A stretch of 64,000 bases of DNA from Bacillota bacterium (GCA_023428025.1 JAEYZN010000028.1:62001-126000); one strand, 5' to 3'; shown: positions 7,727 through 16,554, counted from the first letter of the stretch. Numbers and translations are program-made. Notes: a model not told the origin generated them from the letters alone.

Positions 7727-7755
7727 ATTGTATGCATCCATTATTTTTTTGTCAA
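7727..7755 (-). promoter_or_regulatory. Sigma-A promoter of the sulfur operon
   Basis: On the minus strand TTGACA (7755-7750) and TACAAT (7732-7727) are separated by 17 bp. The predicted start is near 7720, about 35 bases before the Cys-rich leader ATG. The repeated 11-mer AACATATTTAT (7720-7710) covers the predicted start and may be an operator. Confidence 0.75.
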
Positions 7756-7774
7756 TAAAAATGGTTTTTTTCTT

Positions 7775-7799
7775 CGATAATAAAACCTCCGAAGGAGGT
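7775..7799 (-). terminator. Terminator after pdxT
   Basis: On the minus strand ACCTCC-TTC-GGAGGT forms a tight 6-bp hairpin followed by TTTTATT. It lies about 75 bp after the pdxT stop and separates the pdx operon from the sulfur operon promoter. Confidence 0.65.
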
Positions 7800-7874
7800 G
7801 TTGCGCCGATGGCAAAAAAATGCGAGGCCAAATTCAAAGAATGAATGAACGTAAAAAGCTGATCTTTTAGTGTT

Positions 7875-8489
7875 TCAATAGGCAGCCTGAACAGAGAGCC
7901 CCAACGGGCTTAAAAGCCTTTCTCTGACCATAGAAACAAAATATTCGTGCACGGAGATATTTTGGGTCAGTTCGGGATGAAACGATGTCACCAGCATATT
8001 GTCCTGTCGCGCAGCGATGATATGCCCATCCAAAACGCTCAATACATTGACTGTGCCCCATGTGTCCTCGATCCAGGGAGCGCGTATAAACACAAGCTGG
8101 ATGGGCTGATCGCTGATGGCCGGGATAACGGCCTCCCTGCCAAAGCTGTCTATCTGTCTGCCGTATGCGTTGCGCCTGACCTTGATATCCATCGTGCAAA
8201 AATGCGGTTCTTCTCCGGCGATCTCTTTCGCAAGCAGGATCATGCCCGCGCACGTGCCCCATACCGGCAGGCCTTGCGCGATTTTGCGTTTGAATAAACC
8301 AAAGAGGTCAAATTCTTTCAGGAGCTTGCTGATCGTGGTGCTTTCGCCGCCCGGCAATATAATCCCCTGAACCAGCTCAAGCTCATCTTTTGTTTTCACC
8401 GCTATGGGTTCAACGTTGTCAAGCCTTTCAAGCATGTTCATATGCTCGATCACCGAACCCTGCAGGGCCAGGACGCCGGCCCGTATCAT
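7875..8489 (-). CDS. pdxT: PLP synthase glutaminase subunit
   Basis: This 204-residue class I glutamine amidotransferase of the PdxT family hydrolyses glutamine and channels ammonia to PdxS for pyridoxal 5'-phosphate synthesis. The visible features are GVLALQGS at the N-terminus, PGGESTT, the nucleophile Cys in WGTCAGM, and the catalytic His and Glu in SFHPELT. The start codon overlaps the pdxS stop by one base (TGATG), which indicates coupling. The pathway makes PLP from ribose 5-phosphate, glyceraldehyde 3-phosphate and glutamine, independent of deoxyxylulose phosphate. Confidence 0.96.
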   Translation of the reverse strand: MIRAGVLALQGSVIEHMNMLERLDNVEPIAVKTKDELELVQGIILPGGESTTISKLLKEFDLFGLFKRKIAQGLPVWGTCAGMILLAKEIAGEEPHFCTMDIKVRRNAYGRQIDSFGREAVIPAISDQPIQLVFIRAPWIEDTWGTVNVLSVLDGHIIAARQDNMLVTSFHPELTQNISVHEYFVSMVRERLLSPLGLSVQAAY

Positions 8490-9370
8490 CACCAGCCTCT
8501 TTCAGAAAGCCGGTTTGAGGGAGCGATATCGCTGATTTCCAGCCCGATCATGGGCTCTCCGATATCCTCGCTGACCTCTCCGATGATTTTGGGGTCGTTA
8601 TAATAGGCAACGGCCTTGACGATAGCGCGCGCTCTTTTTTCCGGATCGGAGGATTTGAATATGCCGGAGCCGACGAACACGCCCTCGCTCCCCAGCTGCA
8701 TCATCAGTGCAGCGTCAGCCGGGGTTGCGATGCCACCCGCGGCGAAATTCACAACGGGAAGCTTTCCGTTTTCGGAGACCCATACGACCAGATCGTACGG
8801 CGCGCCAATTTCCTTGGCAAAGCTCATGAGTTCCTCTTTGGGCATATTGGCCACACGGCGAATGTCGGCCATCATCGTTCGCATATGACGGACAGCTTCA
8901 ACCACGTTTCCCGTCCCGGCCTCGCCCTTTGTGCGGATCATGGACGCGCCTTCACCGATTCGGCGCAATGCTTCGCCCAGATTCCGCGCACCGCAGACAA
9001 AGGGCACCCTGAACGCATATTTGTCGATATGGTACATGTCGTCCGCAGGCGTCAATACTTCACTTTCGTCAATATAATCGATGCCAAGTGCCTCCAGCAC
9101 CTGCGCCTCCACTAAATGACCAATGCGCGCTTTGGCCATGACCGGTATGGAGACGGCCTGCTGTATCTCCTTGATCATCTTGGGGTCGCTCATCCTGGCC
9201 ACGCCGCCCTGTTTTCGTATATCTGATGGGACCCGCTCCAGCGCCATGACGGCAACCGCGCCCGCTTCCTGCGCAATCAACGCTTCCGTTGCGTTCGTGA
9301 CATCCATAATGACGCCGCCCTTTAGCATCTGGGCGAGGTTTTTGTTTAATTCATGCTGCCTGGTATCCAT
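8489..9370 (-). CDS. pdxS: PLP synthase synthase subunit
   Basis: This 293-residue TIM-barrel protein is full length and highly typical of PdxS. Two catalytic lysines are visible in VMAKARIGH (K80) and RTKGEAGTG (K148), with the phosphate-binding block [19 protein letters not shown] lies seven bases before the ATG. It forms a two-gene operon with pdxT and is divergent from the pdxR-type regulator, so PLP-dependent control by that regulator is expected. It supplies cofactor for the many PLP enzymes next door, although pdxST is a standard housekeeping locus. Confidence 0.97.
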   Translation of the reverse strand: MDTRQHELNKNLAQMLKGGVIMDVTNATEALIAQEAGAVAVMALERVPSDIRKQGGVARMSDPKMIKEIQQAVSIPVMAKARIGHLVEAQVLEALGIDYIDESEVLTPADDMYHIDKYAFRVPFVCGARNLGEALRRIGEGASMIRTKGEAGTGNVVEAVRHMRTMMADIRRVANMPKEELMSFAKEIGAPYDLVVWVSENGKLPVVNFAAGGIATPADAALMMQLGSEGVFVGSGIFKSSDPEKRARAIVKAVAYYNDPKIIGEVSEDIGEPMIGLEISDIAPSNRLSERGW

Positions 9371-9395
9371 GGGATTGCCTCCAGTTTACTTCGTA

Positions 9396-9425
9396 TTGAC
9401 AACGCGTTATCTTTCTAGGTATGAT
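9396..9425 (+). promoter_or_regulatory. Promoter of pdxR in the divergent pdxS-pdxR region
   Basis: TTGACA (9396-9401) and TATGAT (9420-9425) are spaced by 18 bp on the plus strand in the 124-bp gap between pdxS and pdxR. A pdxS promoter must overlap it on the other strand, the usual arrangement for MocR/PdxR autorepression with pdxST activation. I could not assign the PdxR binding repeats. Confidence 0.6.
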
Positions 9426-9494
9426 TGTACAAAATTCTGATATTAGTAAAATACCCAGATCGGAGATTTTTGATGATATCAGATGAGGGAAATA

Positions 9495-10901
9495 ATGACA
9501 TTAACGTTTGGATTCGAGGGGACTGTACCGCTCTACAAGCAGTTATACGACCACATCAAGGCTGAGATCAAGAGTGGAAAAATGAGAGTCGGAGAAAAGC
9601 TGCCGTCCAAAAGAAATCTGTCCGCCCACTTGAAAATCAGCCAGAACACAGTGGACACGGCCTATCAGCAGCTGGCCGCCGAGGGGTATATCAAGTCCAG
9701 ACCGAAGAGCGGATTTTTTGTGTGCAAACTCGAAGAACTGCCCATAAATGATGAATACAAGAGAAAATCTATTCGGCAGAACGATAAGATATCCTCGGAT
9801 TCGCGTTATCTGTATGACTTTAAGACCAATACGGTGGATACGACCTTTTTCCCCTTTGCCACATGGGTCAAGATATCAAAGGAGATCATGCACGATGAAA
9901 ACAAAGGGCTGCTGAAAATGACACACCCGCAAGGGGACTATCTGTTGCGGGAGAGCATTGCCGGGTATCTGCACAGCTTTCGCGGTGTCAACTGCATACC
10001 CGAGCAAATCATCGTTGGCGCGGGAAGCGAATATTTATTGGGTCTTATCACTCAGATACTGGGCAAACGCAGCAGCTATGCCATTGAAAATCCGGGCTAT
10101 CTGAAAATATATCAGATTTTAAAAATCAATCATTCGAACGTTGATTTTATCGGTCTGGATGACGAAGGCATCAAAGCCAGCGCGCTCGCCGCATCTCAGG
10201 CCAATATTGTGTATATTACACCGTCCCACCATTTTCCGACGGGTATTGTGATGCCCATCTCCAGAAGAATGCAGCTGCTCAAGTGGGCCAACCAATCGGA
10301 AGACAGGTATATCATTGAGGATGATTATGACAGCGAATTCCGCTTTGCCGGGCGTCCCATCCCGGCGCTTCAAGGTTTGGATACCAATGAAAAGGTGATC
10401 TATCTCAGCACATTTTCCAAGAGTATTGCGCCATCCATCAGAATCAGCTATATGGTTTTGCCGATGCCTCTTCTTCAGCGGTTTGAAGACGAGTTTTCTT
10501 TTTACTCATCGACTGTTTCCAGATTTGAACAATATACGCTTTATAAGTTTATAAAAGAAGGCCATTTCGAAAGACACATCAATAAAATGCGCAACATATA
10601 TAAAGCGCGCAAAGACCGTCTGGTCGAGGAAATAAGAAAGCTTGGAGACGGCCGACAGATCGAAATCCTAGGAGAGAATACCGGACCGCATCTGTTGCTG
10701 CGGGTCCACGGCCCCATGCAGGAGCAGGACCTGGTTGCCACGGCCGCAAAACACGGCGTGAAGCTTTCCGGACTATCGGGCTATTATTATCAGCCTGAAA
10801 AAGATATGCCAGGCAACGTTGTTGTTTTGGGATATACAAACTTTAATGATGAAGAAATATCTCGGGCATGCAAATTATTGGGAGAGGCATGGAAGGTTTG
10901 A
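9495..10901 (+). CDS. pdxR: MocR/GntR-family regulator with aminotransferase domain (PdxR-like)
   Basis: This 468-residue protein has an N-terminal GntR-type winged helix (about residues 5-75: VPLYKQLYDHIKAEIKSG, then LPSKRNLSAHLKISQNTVDT). The rest is a fold-type I aminotransferase-like domain with the PLP lysine in LSTFSKSIAPSIRISY. PdxR proteins sense PLP and activate pdxST when it is scarce. Divergence from pdxS supports this role directly. The second Met is chosen as the start because GAGGGA precedes it at good spacing; the first Met, four codons earlier, overlaps that site. Confidence 0.9.
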   Translation: MTLTFGFEGTVPLYKQLYDHIKAEIKSGKMRVGEKLPSKRNLSAHLKISQNTVDTAYQQLAAEGYIKSRPKSGFFVCKLEELPINDEYKRKSIRQNDKISSDSRYLYDFKTNTVDTTFFPFATWVKISKEIMHDENKGLLKMTHPQGDYLLRESIAGYLHSFRGVNCIPEQIIVGAGSEYLLGLITQILGKRSSYAIENPGYLKIYQILKINHSNVDFIGLDDEGIKASALAASQANIVYITPSHHFPTGIVMPISRRMQLLKWANQSEDRYIIEDDYDSEFRFAGRPIPALQGLDTNEKVIYLSTFSKSIAPSIRISYMVLPMPLLQRFEDEFSFYSSTVSRFEQYTLYKFIKEGHFERHINKMRNIYKARKDRLVEEIRKLGDGRQIEILGENTGPHLLLRVHGPMQEQDLVATAAKHGVKLSGLSGYYYQPEKDMPGNVVVLGYTNFNDEEISRACKLLGEAWKV

Positions 10902-10912
10902 CCAACTATCAG

Positions 10913-10940
10913 GCATGTCCATTATGTCGCATGGACATGC
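10913..10940. repeat. Perfect 10-bp inverted repeat after pdxR
   Basis: GCATGTCCAT and ATGGACATGC form a perfect 10-bp stem with an 8-base loop, beginning 11 bp after the pdxR stop. No T-tract follows. It could be a transcript-end hairpin or an operator for the AraC-type gene starting at 11131. Confidence 0.5.
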
Positions 10941-11130
10941 GAAACAGCTGTCGCTGCGTTTGTTTACGGACAAAACTATAACAGGTTGATTTCGCCCGCC
11001 GTTTGCCAAAATGATGACCTGAATGTTGAATTATGCGGTAACTCTTGTGTATTTAGCTGAAGCCAAATATAATTATAATAGAGATATACTCGTGTGTTTA
11101 TGCTTGAAAACCATATGAGGAGGATACTCC

Positions 11131-11910
11131 TTGGAAAAGCTGATACACAATGAAGACAATCACATACTTGCTTCTTTTCAGGCTATATTCGGAAACGAAG
11201 AAATGTTGTTTCAGGTTGCAGAGATCTTTCCTTTTCCCATACAGATATTCGCCCCAGACGGCACAGCGGTCTTCTCCAACCGTGCAACGCGAGAGATGTG
11301 GAATATTTCGGATGAGTCCCAGATCGTTGGTAAATATAATCTCTTGAAAGACCCTATCGTCAACGAACAACTCGGCTTTCGGGAGTATGTCCAGAGAGTC
11401 TTCCAGGGTGAAATCGTCCGGGTGCCGGATGCAAAATTACCGCTGGCCGCATTTTTAGAATGGTATTCGCCCAGAAATACCAACTGCTCAGTCCAATCCA
11501 TGTACATGGATATTCTGAATTTCCCCATATTTGATGAAAGGCATACAGTCACGCATATCGTCAGCGTTTTCATTCCCAATAGAATCTTCTCGGGTCAGCC
11601 GGATATCGTTAAAGCCAGAGAATACATCGAGACGCATTGGCTGGATGAATTTGATATGGAGAAGGCCGCCCAAGCTGCCAGCATGAGCCGCTATCACTTC
11701 GCGCGCGTGTTCAAAAAGCACACCGGTATGACGCCATACAGCTATTATCAGGATATTAAGATCAGAAGGCTGAAGGCTACGCTGCGTGACACGAACCTGT
11801 CCATTACCCAGGCGTTTGCCTCTTGCGGGGTTGAATACAGCGGCAGCTTTGCGAAGGTCTTTCGTGACAAGGTGGGCATGACGCCGACCCAATACCGCAA
11901 GTCTCTGTAG
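11131..11910 (+). CDS. AraC-family regulator with PAS-like sensor domain
   Basis: This 259-residue protein has a PAS-like N-terminal half (about residues 25-150; FPFPIQIFAPDGTAVFSN resembles a PAS entry) and a C-terminal AraC DNA-binding domain. Both helix-turn-helix units are visible: MEKAAQAASMSRYHFARVFK, and ITQAFASCGVEYSGSFAKVF followed by VGMTPTQYRK. The start is TTG, placed by the upstream GAGGAGG. No target operon is adjacent, because the next sequence downstream is a decayed aminotransferase gene. That gene may once have been the target. The ligand is unknown. Confidence 0.85.
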   Translation: MEKLIHNEDNHILASFQAIFGNEEMLFQVAEIFPFPIQIFAPDGTAVFSNRATREMWNISDESQIVGKYNLLKDPIVNEQLGFREYVQRVFQGEIVRVPDAKLPLAAFLEWYSPRNTNCSVQSMYMDILNFPIFDERHTVTHIVSVFIPNRIFSGQPDIVKAREYIETHWLDEFDMEKAAQAASMSRYHFARVFKKHTGMTPYSYYQDIKIRRLKATLRDTNLSITQAFASCGVEYSGSFAKVFRDKVGMTPTQYRKSL

Positions 11911-12039
11911 CGCCTGACGCCCTTTGCAGCCCGCGCATCTCGCACGCTTTTTTCATGTGCGCAATATTTCTACCAAATACCGCTTTCTAATCGATATTCC
12001 TTTTTCGCGTTTTCCTGTAACCTTATTGGTGGATAAACA

Positions 12040-12836
12040 CACAACCTCAAGGTGATCGAAGACTGCGCGCAGGCCGTGGGCGGCACGTACAAGGGCAAAT
12101 ACCTGGGCACCATCGGGCGACTGCGGCCGCTGCTCCTTCCAATACCACAAGACCATCACAGCGGGCGAGGGTGGCATGGTATTCACCCAGGATGAGCGGC
12201 TTTACGACCGCTGCCTGGGCTATCACGACACGGCGGCCTGCTGGCGGCCGGACCGTTTTGCCGAACAGCGTTATGAGGGCGAGCTGTTTGTAGGCGCCAA
12301 CTACCGCATGAGCGAGCTGACCGGCGCGGTGATGCTGGCCCAGTTTGGCAAGCCGGATACGCTGCTGCCGCTGATGCGCCGCAACCAGAAGATCATCATC
12401 GATGGCACCAAAAACACCAAGGGCATCAAGGTGCGCCCGCGCTACGACGACGAGGGCGATACGGGCATCTGCCTCATATTCTATCTGGACGACCACAAGA
12501 AGGCGGGGCCGTTCGCGGAAGCGCTGAAGGCCGAAGGCGTGAACGCCGCGGGCGTGTTCAACTCGGGCATCCGGAACTGGCACATCTACGCGCACTGGAA
12601 GCATGTTATCGAGAAAAAGCGCTTCCGTGCCGCGGTGGCCGTGGTCGTGCGCGCTGTATAAAGGCAGCGTGGAATACAGCAAGGACATGAACAACGGCAT
12701 GTCCATCATGGGTGTATCGGTGGACTTCCAGCAGGCCATCAAGGGCCTTGTAATTCTGATCGCGGTGGCGCTGGATATGGCGGCAAAATCTAAAAAGAAA
12801 CAACCATGCATCCAATTATATAACAATTATATTTAA
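12040..12836 (+). pseudogene. Decayed DegT/DnrJ/EryC1-family aminotransferase
   Basis: Reading three frames in turn gives a recognisable sugar aminotransferase. Frame one has HNLKVIEDCAQAVGGTYKGK and YLGTIG. Frame two (from about 12140) has YHKTITAGEGGMVFTQDERL, ANYRMSELTGAVMLAQFG, and HIYAHWKHVIEKK. Frame three (from about 12620) has WPWSCALYKGSVEYSKDMN. The AGEGG motif after the usual lysine block (YHKTITAGEGG) is present. The N-terminal third is missing, there are at least two frameshifts (about 12115-12140 and about 12620), and the C-terminus is degenerate. The intact family makes amino sugars for surface glycans. This copy should be non-functional. Confidence 0.85.
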
Positions 12837-12870
12837 GGTGCTGGCCTGCCCGAGGTCAGCACCTTTTGTT
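12837..12870 (+). terminator. Rho-independent terminator
   Basis: GGTGCTG (12837-12843) pairs with CAGCACC (12857-12863), with an inner CCT/AGG, and is followed by TTTTGTT. It closes the decayed aminotransferase transcript. Confidence 0.75.
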
Positions 12871-13192
12871 CGTACACTTTAGTAGGGCCTTTGGAGTAAA
12901 GCGACTAATCAACTCCCCCGGTAACGGAGGATGCCAAAAGTCAAAGGCATGTATTCGTGAATGATATAAGGGTATTGGCTCGGATGAATTTGTAATCTGC
13001 GCGAGATAATGATAATCAAAGGGAAGAGTGATAGAAGGCCAGTCGCGGAAGGTAAAAATTTCCGGACCAGCAGAGCATTACGGCATATGTGGATCGAGCC
13101 TCACCTGCCAAAGCCGGGTAACCACCCCGAATTTCAGAAGGCGATAAAAGACCAGCGCCCGGACATCCAGCGACGAGATCGTAACATTGAGG
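12871..13192. other. Gene-free stretch
   Basis: I see no supportable gene here. A 67-codon plus-strand frame beginning at 13009 runs into the end of the response-regulator gene and has no recognisable domain or ribosome site. The stretch adjoins a pseudogene and may be decayed sequence. Confidence 0.4.
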
Positions 13193-13879
13193 TTAATACC
13201 GCACTTTGCTGAATATGTATTCTTCTTTGCCGGTGTTTTTGAGCTCGAACCAACTCCCGTCGTTCAGCTTAAGTTTCTTGCGCAGATTGGCCACGTGCAC
13301 AGCGATTGTGTTCGATCCACCCGGTATATTGCCGCCCCACGCGCGACGGTAGATCTCTTCGCAGCTCAGGCGACGGCCGGCAAACAAAGCGAAGCATGAC
13401 AGAAGCTGTATTTCTTTTTGTGTGAGATAAATTCGTTCTCCGTCCAGAGTCACCTCTCCGGCCAGCAGGTCGATGACCAGCGGCAAAAGCTCAATTTTTC
13501 CGGCCGTCATGATACCCGCCCTGCGAAGCTGCGCCGCAACCCTCGCTCCCAGCACATTCAAATCGTATGGCTTGGTGATATAGTCGTCCCCGCCCCGCAA
13601 TAATCCCTTGATAATACTTTCGTTTTCATCCCTGCAGGACAGGAAGATGACAGGCGCGTTTGTTTTCTCCCGGATTTCGGTGCAAAAATCCCAACCCATT
13701 CCGTCCGGCATCATAACATCCAACAGAATGAGATCAGGAGACTGCTCTTCGAGGTGGAAACGCGCCAGCGCCAGGGCCTGCACGCCCACAACTTCATAAC
13801 CCTGACTCTCCAAATATTCTTTGTTGAAGGACAACACTTCGGCGTCATCTTCAATCATCAGTATCTTTGCTTTGCCCAT
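13193..13879 (-). CDS. OmpR/PhoB-family response regulator
   Basis: This 228-residue protein has an N-terminal receiver domain (residues 4-120; acidic pair at 11-12, phospho-acceptor D54 in LILLDVMMPDG, and the conserved Lys in ITKPYDLN). Its C-terminal winged helix ends NTIAVHVANLRKKLKL. The start MGKAKILMIEDD follows GGGGTGAG. A longer in-frame extension upstream is rejected because the receiver begins here. A membrane histidine kinase lies about 2.8 kb away on the opposite strand and is the most likely partner, although the two are not in one operon. Targets are unknown; the lipoprotein genes in between are candidates. Confidence 0.9.
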   Translation of the reverse strand: MGKAKILMIEDDAEVLSFNKEYLESQGYEVVGVQALALARFHLEEQSPDLILLDVMMPDGMGWDFCTEIREKTNAPVIFLSCRDENESIIKGLLRGGDDYITKPYDLNVLGARVAAQLRRAGIMTAGKIELLPLVIDLLAGEVTLDGERIYLTQKEIQLLSCFALFAGRRLSCEEIYRRAWGGNIPGGSNTIAVHVANLRKKLKLNDGSWFELKNTGKEEYIFSKVRY

Positions 13880-14032
13880 TATCTCACCCCAAAAACAGTC
13901 TATCAGGTTTTGTGGCGGAATGGGAGCCGAAAACTCTCCAGATTGCGATAAAGATTTGTTAATTTGGGCCGAGGAGAAAATCAAAACTGTTATGCTGAAT
14001 CCAGTGGAACTTAAGGGCACGGGGGTAGTGGG

Positions 14033-14281
14033 ATGTTGCGAATTTCACGAGTGGATACGTTGGATGACCTGACGCTGGATATCGAATTGAGTAACGGCCA
14101 CCTCATTCTGTTTTCGATGAAACCTTTGCTGGATCACAACTCTGCCTATGCTTCTCTGAGAGGGAGGATTCCGTTTCCATGTCCGGACAATGAAGGGGTC
14201 AGCCTGCGTTGGCGGGGTGGCCCCGCCTTGGGGTTGGATGATATTCTGGCTTTGCTGGCTGAACAGAATGAGGAACCCTGA
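14033..14281 (+). CDS. DUF2442-like small protein
   Basis: This 82-residue protein begins MLRISRVDTLDDLTLDIELSN and continues with a beta-rich pattern and FSMKPLLDH, and ends with GLDDILALLAEQ. This resembles the DUF2442 family, whose role is unknown. It is divergent from the response-regulator gene (153 bp between starts) and is followed immediately by a short putative membrane-protein ORF. The assignment rests on pattern only. Confidence 0.5.
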   Translation: MLRISRVDTLDDLTLDIELSNGHLILFSMKPLLDHNSAYASLRGRIPFPCPDNEGVSLRWRGGPALGLDDILALLAEQNEEP

Positions 14282-14282
14282 G

Positions 14283-14438
14283 ATGAGACGAGTGGACTTG
14301 GTGATGGCGGCAGGCATAGCGAGCGTTACTGGCGGGCGTGAGTCTGCGGTCATAAAAAAGAAAACAGCCGCTCTGATCTTTCCCCTTTTGACGATTGTTT
14401 TGGATGTGCTTGCGGCCCTGTGCTTTGCTACTGTATAG
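14283..14438 (+). CDS. Putative 51-residue single-pass membrane protein
   Basis: This short frame starts one base after the stop of the DUF2442-like gene. It encodes a basic stretch (VIKKK) followed by one hydrophobic helix, TAALIFPLLTIVLDVLAALC. I do not recognise it. Spacing suggests translational coupling with the gene before it. It could be a chance frame, as the ribosome site is weak. Confidence 0.35.
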   Translation: MRRVDLVMAAGIASVTGGRESAVIKKKTAALIFPLLTIVLDVLAALCFATV

Positions 14439-14589
14439 CGGGCGTTCTCTGCTTATCATGGAAGTCGACTGATCTCTGTGTTTTATGTCAAAAAAACACG
14501 GCATTTCGAAACAGCTTGTTTGGCAGGCGTATGAAGACGACAGAAAACGGGCGCTGCGGCGCGCGCTTTCAATAAATTCAGGAGGATAA

Positions 14590-15168
14590 ATGATGAAAAA
14601 ATTAACGGGATTCATGATGCTGGCGGCTCTCTTGGTGGCTGTGCTGGCCGGTTGCGGCGGCTCCAGCGTGACGTCGGGAACCTGGTACATGGAGGATGAT
14701 GACGACAGCTATATCAACTTTTTGAAGGACGGGTCGGCGGAGATATACACTCTGGATGACGTTTATGTAGCCGAATGGACGGAGAAGGACGGGGTTATCA
14801 AGCTGAAGTATGATTCGGAAACATTGAAGTTCGAATTGGACGGCAAGGATACGTTGATCAGTGACGAAATGGACGCGTCTTTTGAAAGAGGAAGTTATAA
14901 AGACGTCCCGGATTTCACTCTGTCTGAACTTCTATACAACACCTGGACACAGGACGACAGCGATTACTTGCTGGAATTTTATGATGATGATACATGGGAT
15001 ATCTACGACTATGACAAATCGGAATATGTCGCCACAGGCGCCTATGAGCTGGATGACGGCAAGCTGACCATGACCGACGACGATGACAACACATATTCGC
15101 CCACGATGTCCCAAGACAGAAGCACGCTGACGATGGATAAGGATTTGGTTTTCCAGATCGAGGAATAG
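14590..15168 (+). CDS. Acidic secreted lipoprotein
   Basis: This 192-residue protein has a lipoprotein signal (MMKKLTGFMMLAALLVAVLAGC; lipobox LAGC), so it should be anchored outside the membrane. The mature part is strongly acidic with two similar blocks, each a GTWYMEDDDDSYINFL-type or NTWTQDDSDYLLEFYDDD-type beta unit. This suggests an internal duplication of a lipocalin-like or DUF5640-like fold. AGGAGGATAA precedes the start. It is followed after 60 bp by another lipoprotein gene. Its function is unknown; a metal- or cation-binding surface is possible from the Asp clusters. Confidence 0.75.
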   Translation: MMKKLTGFMMLAALLVAVLAGCGGSSVTSGTWYMEDDDDSYINFLKDGSAEIYTLDDVYVAEWTEKDGVIKLKYDSETLKFELDGKDTLISDEMDASFERGSYKDVPDFTLSELLYNTWTQDDSDYLLEFYDDDTWDIYDYDKSEYVATGAYELDDGKLTMTDDDDNTYSPTMSQDRSTLTMDKDLVFQIEE

Positions 15169-15230
15169 GAGAAAGAATTTCACGGAGGCCTTTGGTTTTT
15201 CAGAAGGCCCGTCTTATGGAGGGAAGATCA

Positions 15231-16448
15231 ATGAAAAAATGGATTGTGTCCAGTCTTGTTTTGATGCTGATTTGCACGTTTTTCTCCGCATGCGGTCATT
15301 TAGAATTGACGATCACCGTAACCAACAAACTGGATTATGACATCGCCGAACTGTACATCGCCGAAGCGGATGAGGAGGACCTGGGCAAATCTGTTCTCGA
15401 CGGCGATATCCTGAAGGATAACGACAGCATCGAAGTGCCCGTGGAACCGGTGGACAGCAAGGACTATGCCATCATGGCTATGGATACATCGGGCGACTAC
15501 TACTATTTTAACGATCTGCCGCTTTCCAACGGCGCTGCCATCAAGCTGGTTTCCACCGACGATGGATACGAAGCGGTCGTGAAGCCGAAAAACGGCGATC
15601 CGGTAACGGTGGAAGGCGAGTTTGCATGGGGGGATACGGGCGATGCCGAGGAAGCGGTCGCCATCGAAGAGACTGTTGCGGCACCCACTCCAGACGACCC
15701 ACTCGACGCCTCTATCCCGCTGCCCGGCTACGAAAGCCTCGTGATCCCGTATCCTTCCACGATGAAGGTGACGCTCTCCAACGAGCGCTTCCTGCAGATC
15801 GACGCCGTTAACGACCCGGACAATCACGAGGTGATTATGGTGGACCTGATAGAGCTGGGAGGGTCTTATGACGGACGGCTCAGCGCGCGGAGCACTGTTC
15901 AGGGCGCGTTTGACGAAATCACGCAGATAATATGCGACAGCCAGTTTGGCGACAAGCTGATCAGCATCGACAGCGCCCAATATATGGACGGCGGCTCCTA
16001 TTATTCGACGGTGAGCTATTTCTGGGTGTCGGGGACGATTTTTGAGGAAGCGGCGAATACGCCTGTACGGGGCGTTCTTGAATGCCGCTATTATGGGAAT
16101 ACGGGCTATGTTCTTGCGGTTTATACGATAGCCGATGAAGGCGCCATACAAAATTATTTTGGCATTGCAACCAACATACTTAATGCTATCGACTTCGGCG
16201 ACGGTTGGACCACGTCAAATGCAGGCGAGGGGCAAAACTGGTCCGACCCAGGTGATTATGGCTATGGATGGTCCGACCCAGGTGATACGTATGACGATGG
16301 CTACGATGTCTGGTCCGACCCGGGCGACGGCGATGACGAGTGGTCCGATCCCGGCGATACGTATGACGACGGCTATGACGTGTGGTCTGACCCGGGTGAC
16401 GGTGATGACGAATGGTCCGACCCGGGCGACGACGGCTATGATTATTAG
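15231..16448 (+). CDS. Lipoprotein with C-terminal WSDPGD repeats
   Basis: This 405-residue protein has a signal peptide and lipobox (LICTFFSAC; the Cys is about residue 20). A beta-rich domain follows (LTITVTNKLDYDIAELYI), then a linker of about 30 residues rich in Glu, Ala and Pro. Next is a second domain (about residues 165-330) and an Asp/Gly/Tyr/Trp-rich tail with six WSDPGD motifs. GGAGG precedes the ATG. The first domain resembles small domains that describe effects on a substrate or metal environment, but I cannot name it. With the preceding lipoprotein and the downstream histidine kinase it may form a cell-envelope sensing locus. Confidence 0.75.
   Translation: MKKWIVSSLVLMLICTFFSACGHLELTITVTNKLDYDIAELYIAEADEEDLGKSVLDGDILKDNDSIEVPVEPVDSKDYAIMAMDTSGDYYYFNDLPLSNGAAIKLVSTDDGYEAVVKPKNGDPVTVEGEFAWGDTGDAEEAVAIEETVAAPTPDDPLDASIPLPGYESLVIPYPSTMKVTLSNERFLQIDAVNDPDNHEVIMVDLIELGGSYDGRLSARSTVQGAFDEITQIICDSQFGDKLISIDSAQYMDGGSYYSTVSYFWVSGTIFEEAANTPVRGVLECRYYGNTGYVLAVYTIADEGAIQNYFGIATNILNAIDFGDGWTTSNAGEGQNWSDPGDYGYGWSDPGDTYDDGYDVWSDPGDGDDEWSDPGDTYDDGYDVWSDPGDGDDEWSDPGDDGYDY
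16269..16412 (+). repeat. Two tandem 72-bp coding repeats
   Basis: Two adjacent 72-bp units (16269-16340 and 16341-16412) each encode 24 residues beginning WSDPGDTYDDGYDV and containing a second WSDPGD. A partial third unit follows to the stop codon. Differences between the units are mostly at third codon positions, which points to selection on the peptide. Confidence 0.85.
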
Positions 16449-16554
16449 CCCCGGCCCGAAGGCTGCAGCTGAAGAAAGTCAGCCACAAAGGGGTTATGGC
16501 AGGAAGACAGCGCGGCGCTGCCATCGGCCCTGAAAAAACTTTATACCGGAACAG

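Noticed and set aside
7809..7844. 11-codon plus-strand ORF (MAKKCEAKFKE) after GGAGG
   Set aside because: The GGAGG is the arm of the pdxT terminator hairpin on the other strand, spacing to the ATG is ten bases, and nothing follows it.
13009..13212. 67-codon plus-strand frame
   Set aside because: No domain, no ribosome site, and it overlaps the end of the response-regulator gene.
14485..14589. 34-codon frame resembling the start of a group II intron reverse transcriptase (ISKQLVWQAYEDDRKR)
   Set aside because: The similarity covers about 15 residues only, no intron domains or further reverse-transcriptase motifs follow, and it lacks a ribosome site.
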